Shown here piece after piece: positions 60,795-64,000 of a stretch of DNA of 64,000 nt. Source of the DNA: Bacillus bingmayongensis (GTDB lineage Bacteria > Bacillota > Bacilli > Bacillales > Bacillaceae_G). The stretch spans positions 62,001 to 126,000 of the forward strand of contig NZ_JH921519.1 in assembly GCF_000299035.1 (NCBI RefSeq). Direction: 5' to 3'. Both the position numbers and the translations under genes were made by a program. Position 1 is the stretch's first letter. Every line of letters begins with the position of its first letter. The notes under the pieces are model-generated. The model ran no database searches, was not told the DNA's origin, and saw nothing but the letters and a program-made list of their open reading frames with translations.

Positions 60795-60800
60795 CTACAA

Positions 60801-64000
<3,200 letters not shown>

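Overview
The window is low-GC Firmicute DNA of the Bacillus cereus group. The evidence is the housekeeping cluster tpiA-gpmI-eno, secG-est-rnr-smpB-ssrA, the tmRNA tag GKQQNNFALAA, a bacillolysin with its typical pre-pro region, bcr1-type intergenic repeats, and AAGGAGG-type ribosome sites with frequent TTG and GTG starts.

Layout. 1-4900: the start of an IS1182-type transposase, a T-box leader with only a broken reading frame behind it, a SAM methyltransferase, an AraC/GyrI-like regulator, an iron-sulphur assembly factor (DUF59), and an IS3-family element sitting inside a terminator loop. 4900-13000: a secreted neutral protease, pirin with a MarR regulator, Dps behind a perfect PerR box, three tandem copies of a ~122 bp repeat, LOG, MazG-like, ferritin and DUF418 genes. 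13000-25300: two tandem nupC paralogues, an alanine carrier, an NAD(P)-binding protein, a thioester-domain surface protein, BioY, an aldo-keto reductase with an MFS pump opposite an HxlR regulator, and a DUF1641-NADH dehydrogenase pair behind a long structured leader. 25600-35300: tyrS with its T-box, a ~350 bp IS605-derived element carrying an omega-RNA-like sequence fused to the end of murB, an ECF sigma/anti-sigma pair, a SET protein, csaA plus a frameshifted csaA copy, AraC, PsiE and EamA genes, and gene fragments.

35500-53300 is the accessory region and the main finding. A complete Tn7-like transposon of 13,669 bp (39620-53288) can be delimited to the base: it begins TGT, ends ACA, has terminal inverted repeats matching at 21 of 26 positions, and is flanked by a perfect 5-bp duplication CAAAA. 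It inserted about 30 bp beyond the 3' end of ssrA. It encodes TniQ/TnsD-like, a fused TnsA-TnsB, TnsC and a second TniQ, with no CRISPR-Cas genes. Its cargo is a type III restriction-modification pair, a further PD-(D/E)XK nuclease and a small unknown protein. Directly beyond it, sharing the same CAAAA, is the right end of a second, diverged element (35.5-39.6 kb) that has lost its transposition genes but keeps a YozG-like/DUF2975/membrane-protein operon. The ssrA 3' flank thus looks like a repeatedly used attachment site that collects defence genes.

53300-64000 is conserved backbone: tmRNA, smpB, rnr, est, secG, cidAB, a nucleoside hydrolase, eno, gpmI and the end of tpiA. All calls are from reading the sequence; no database search was possible.
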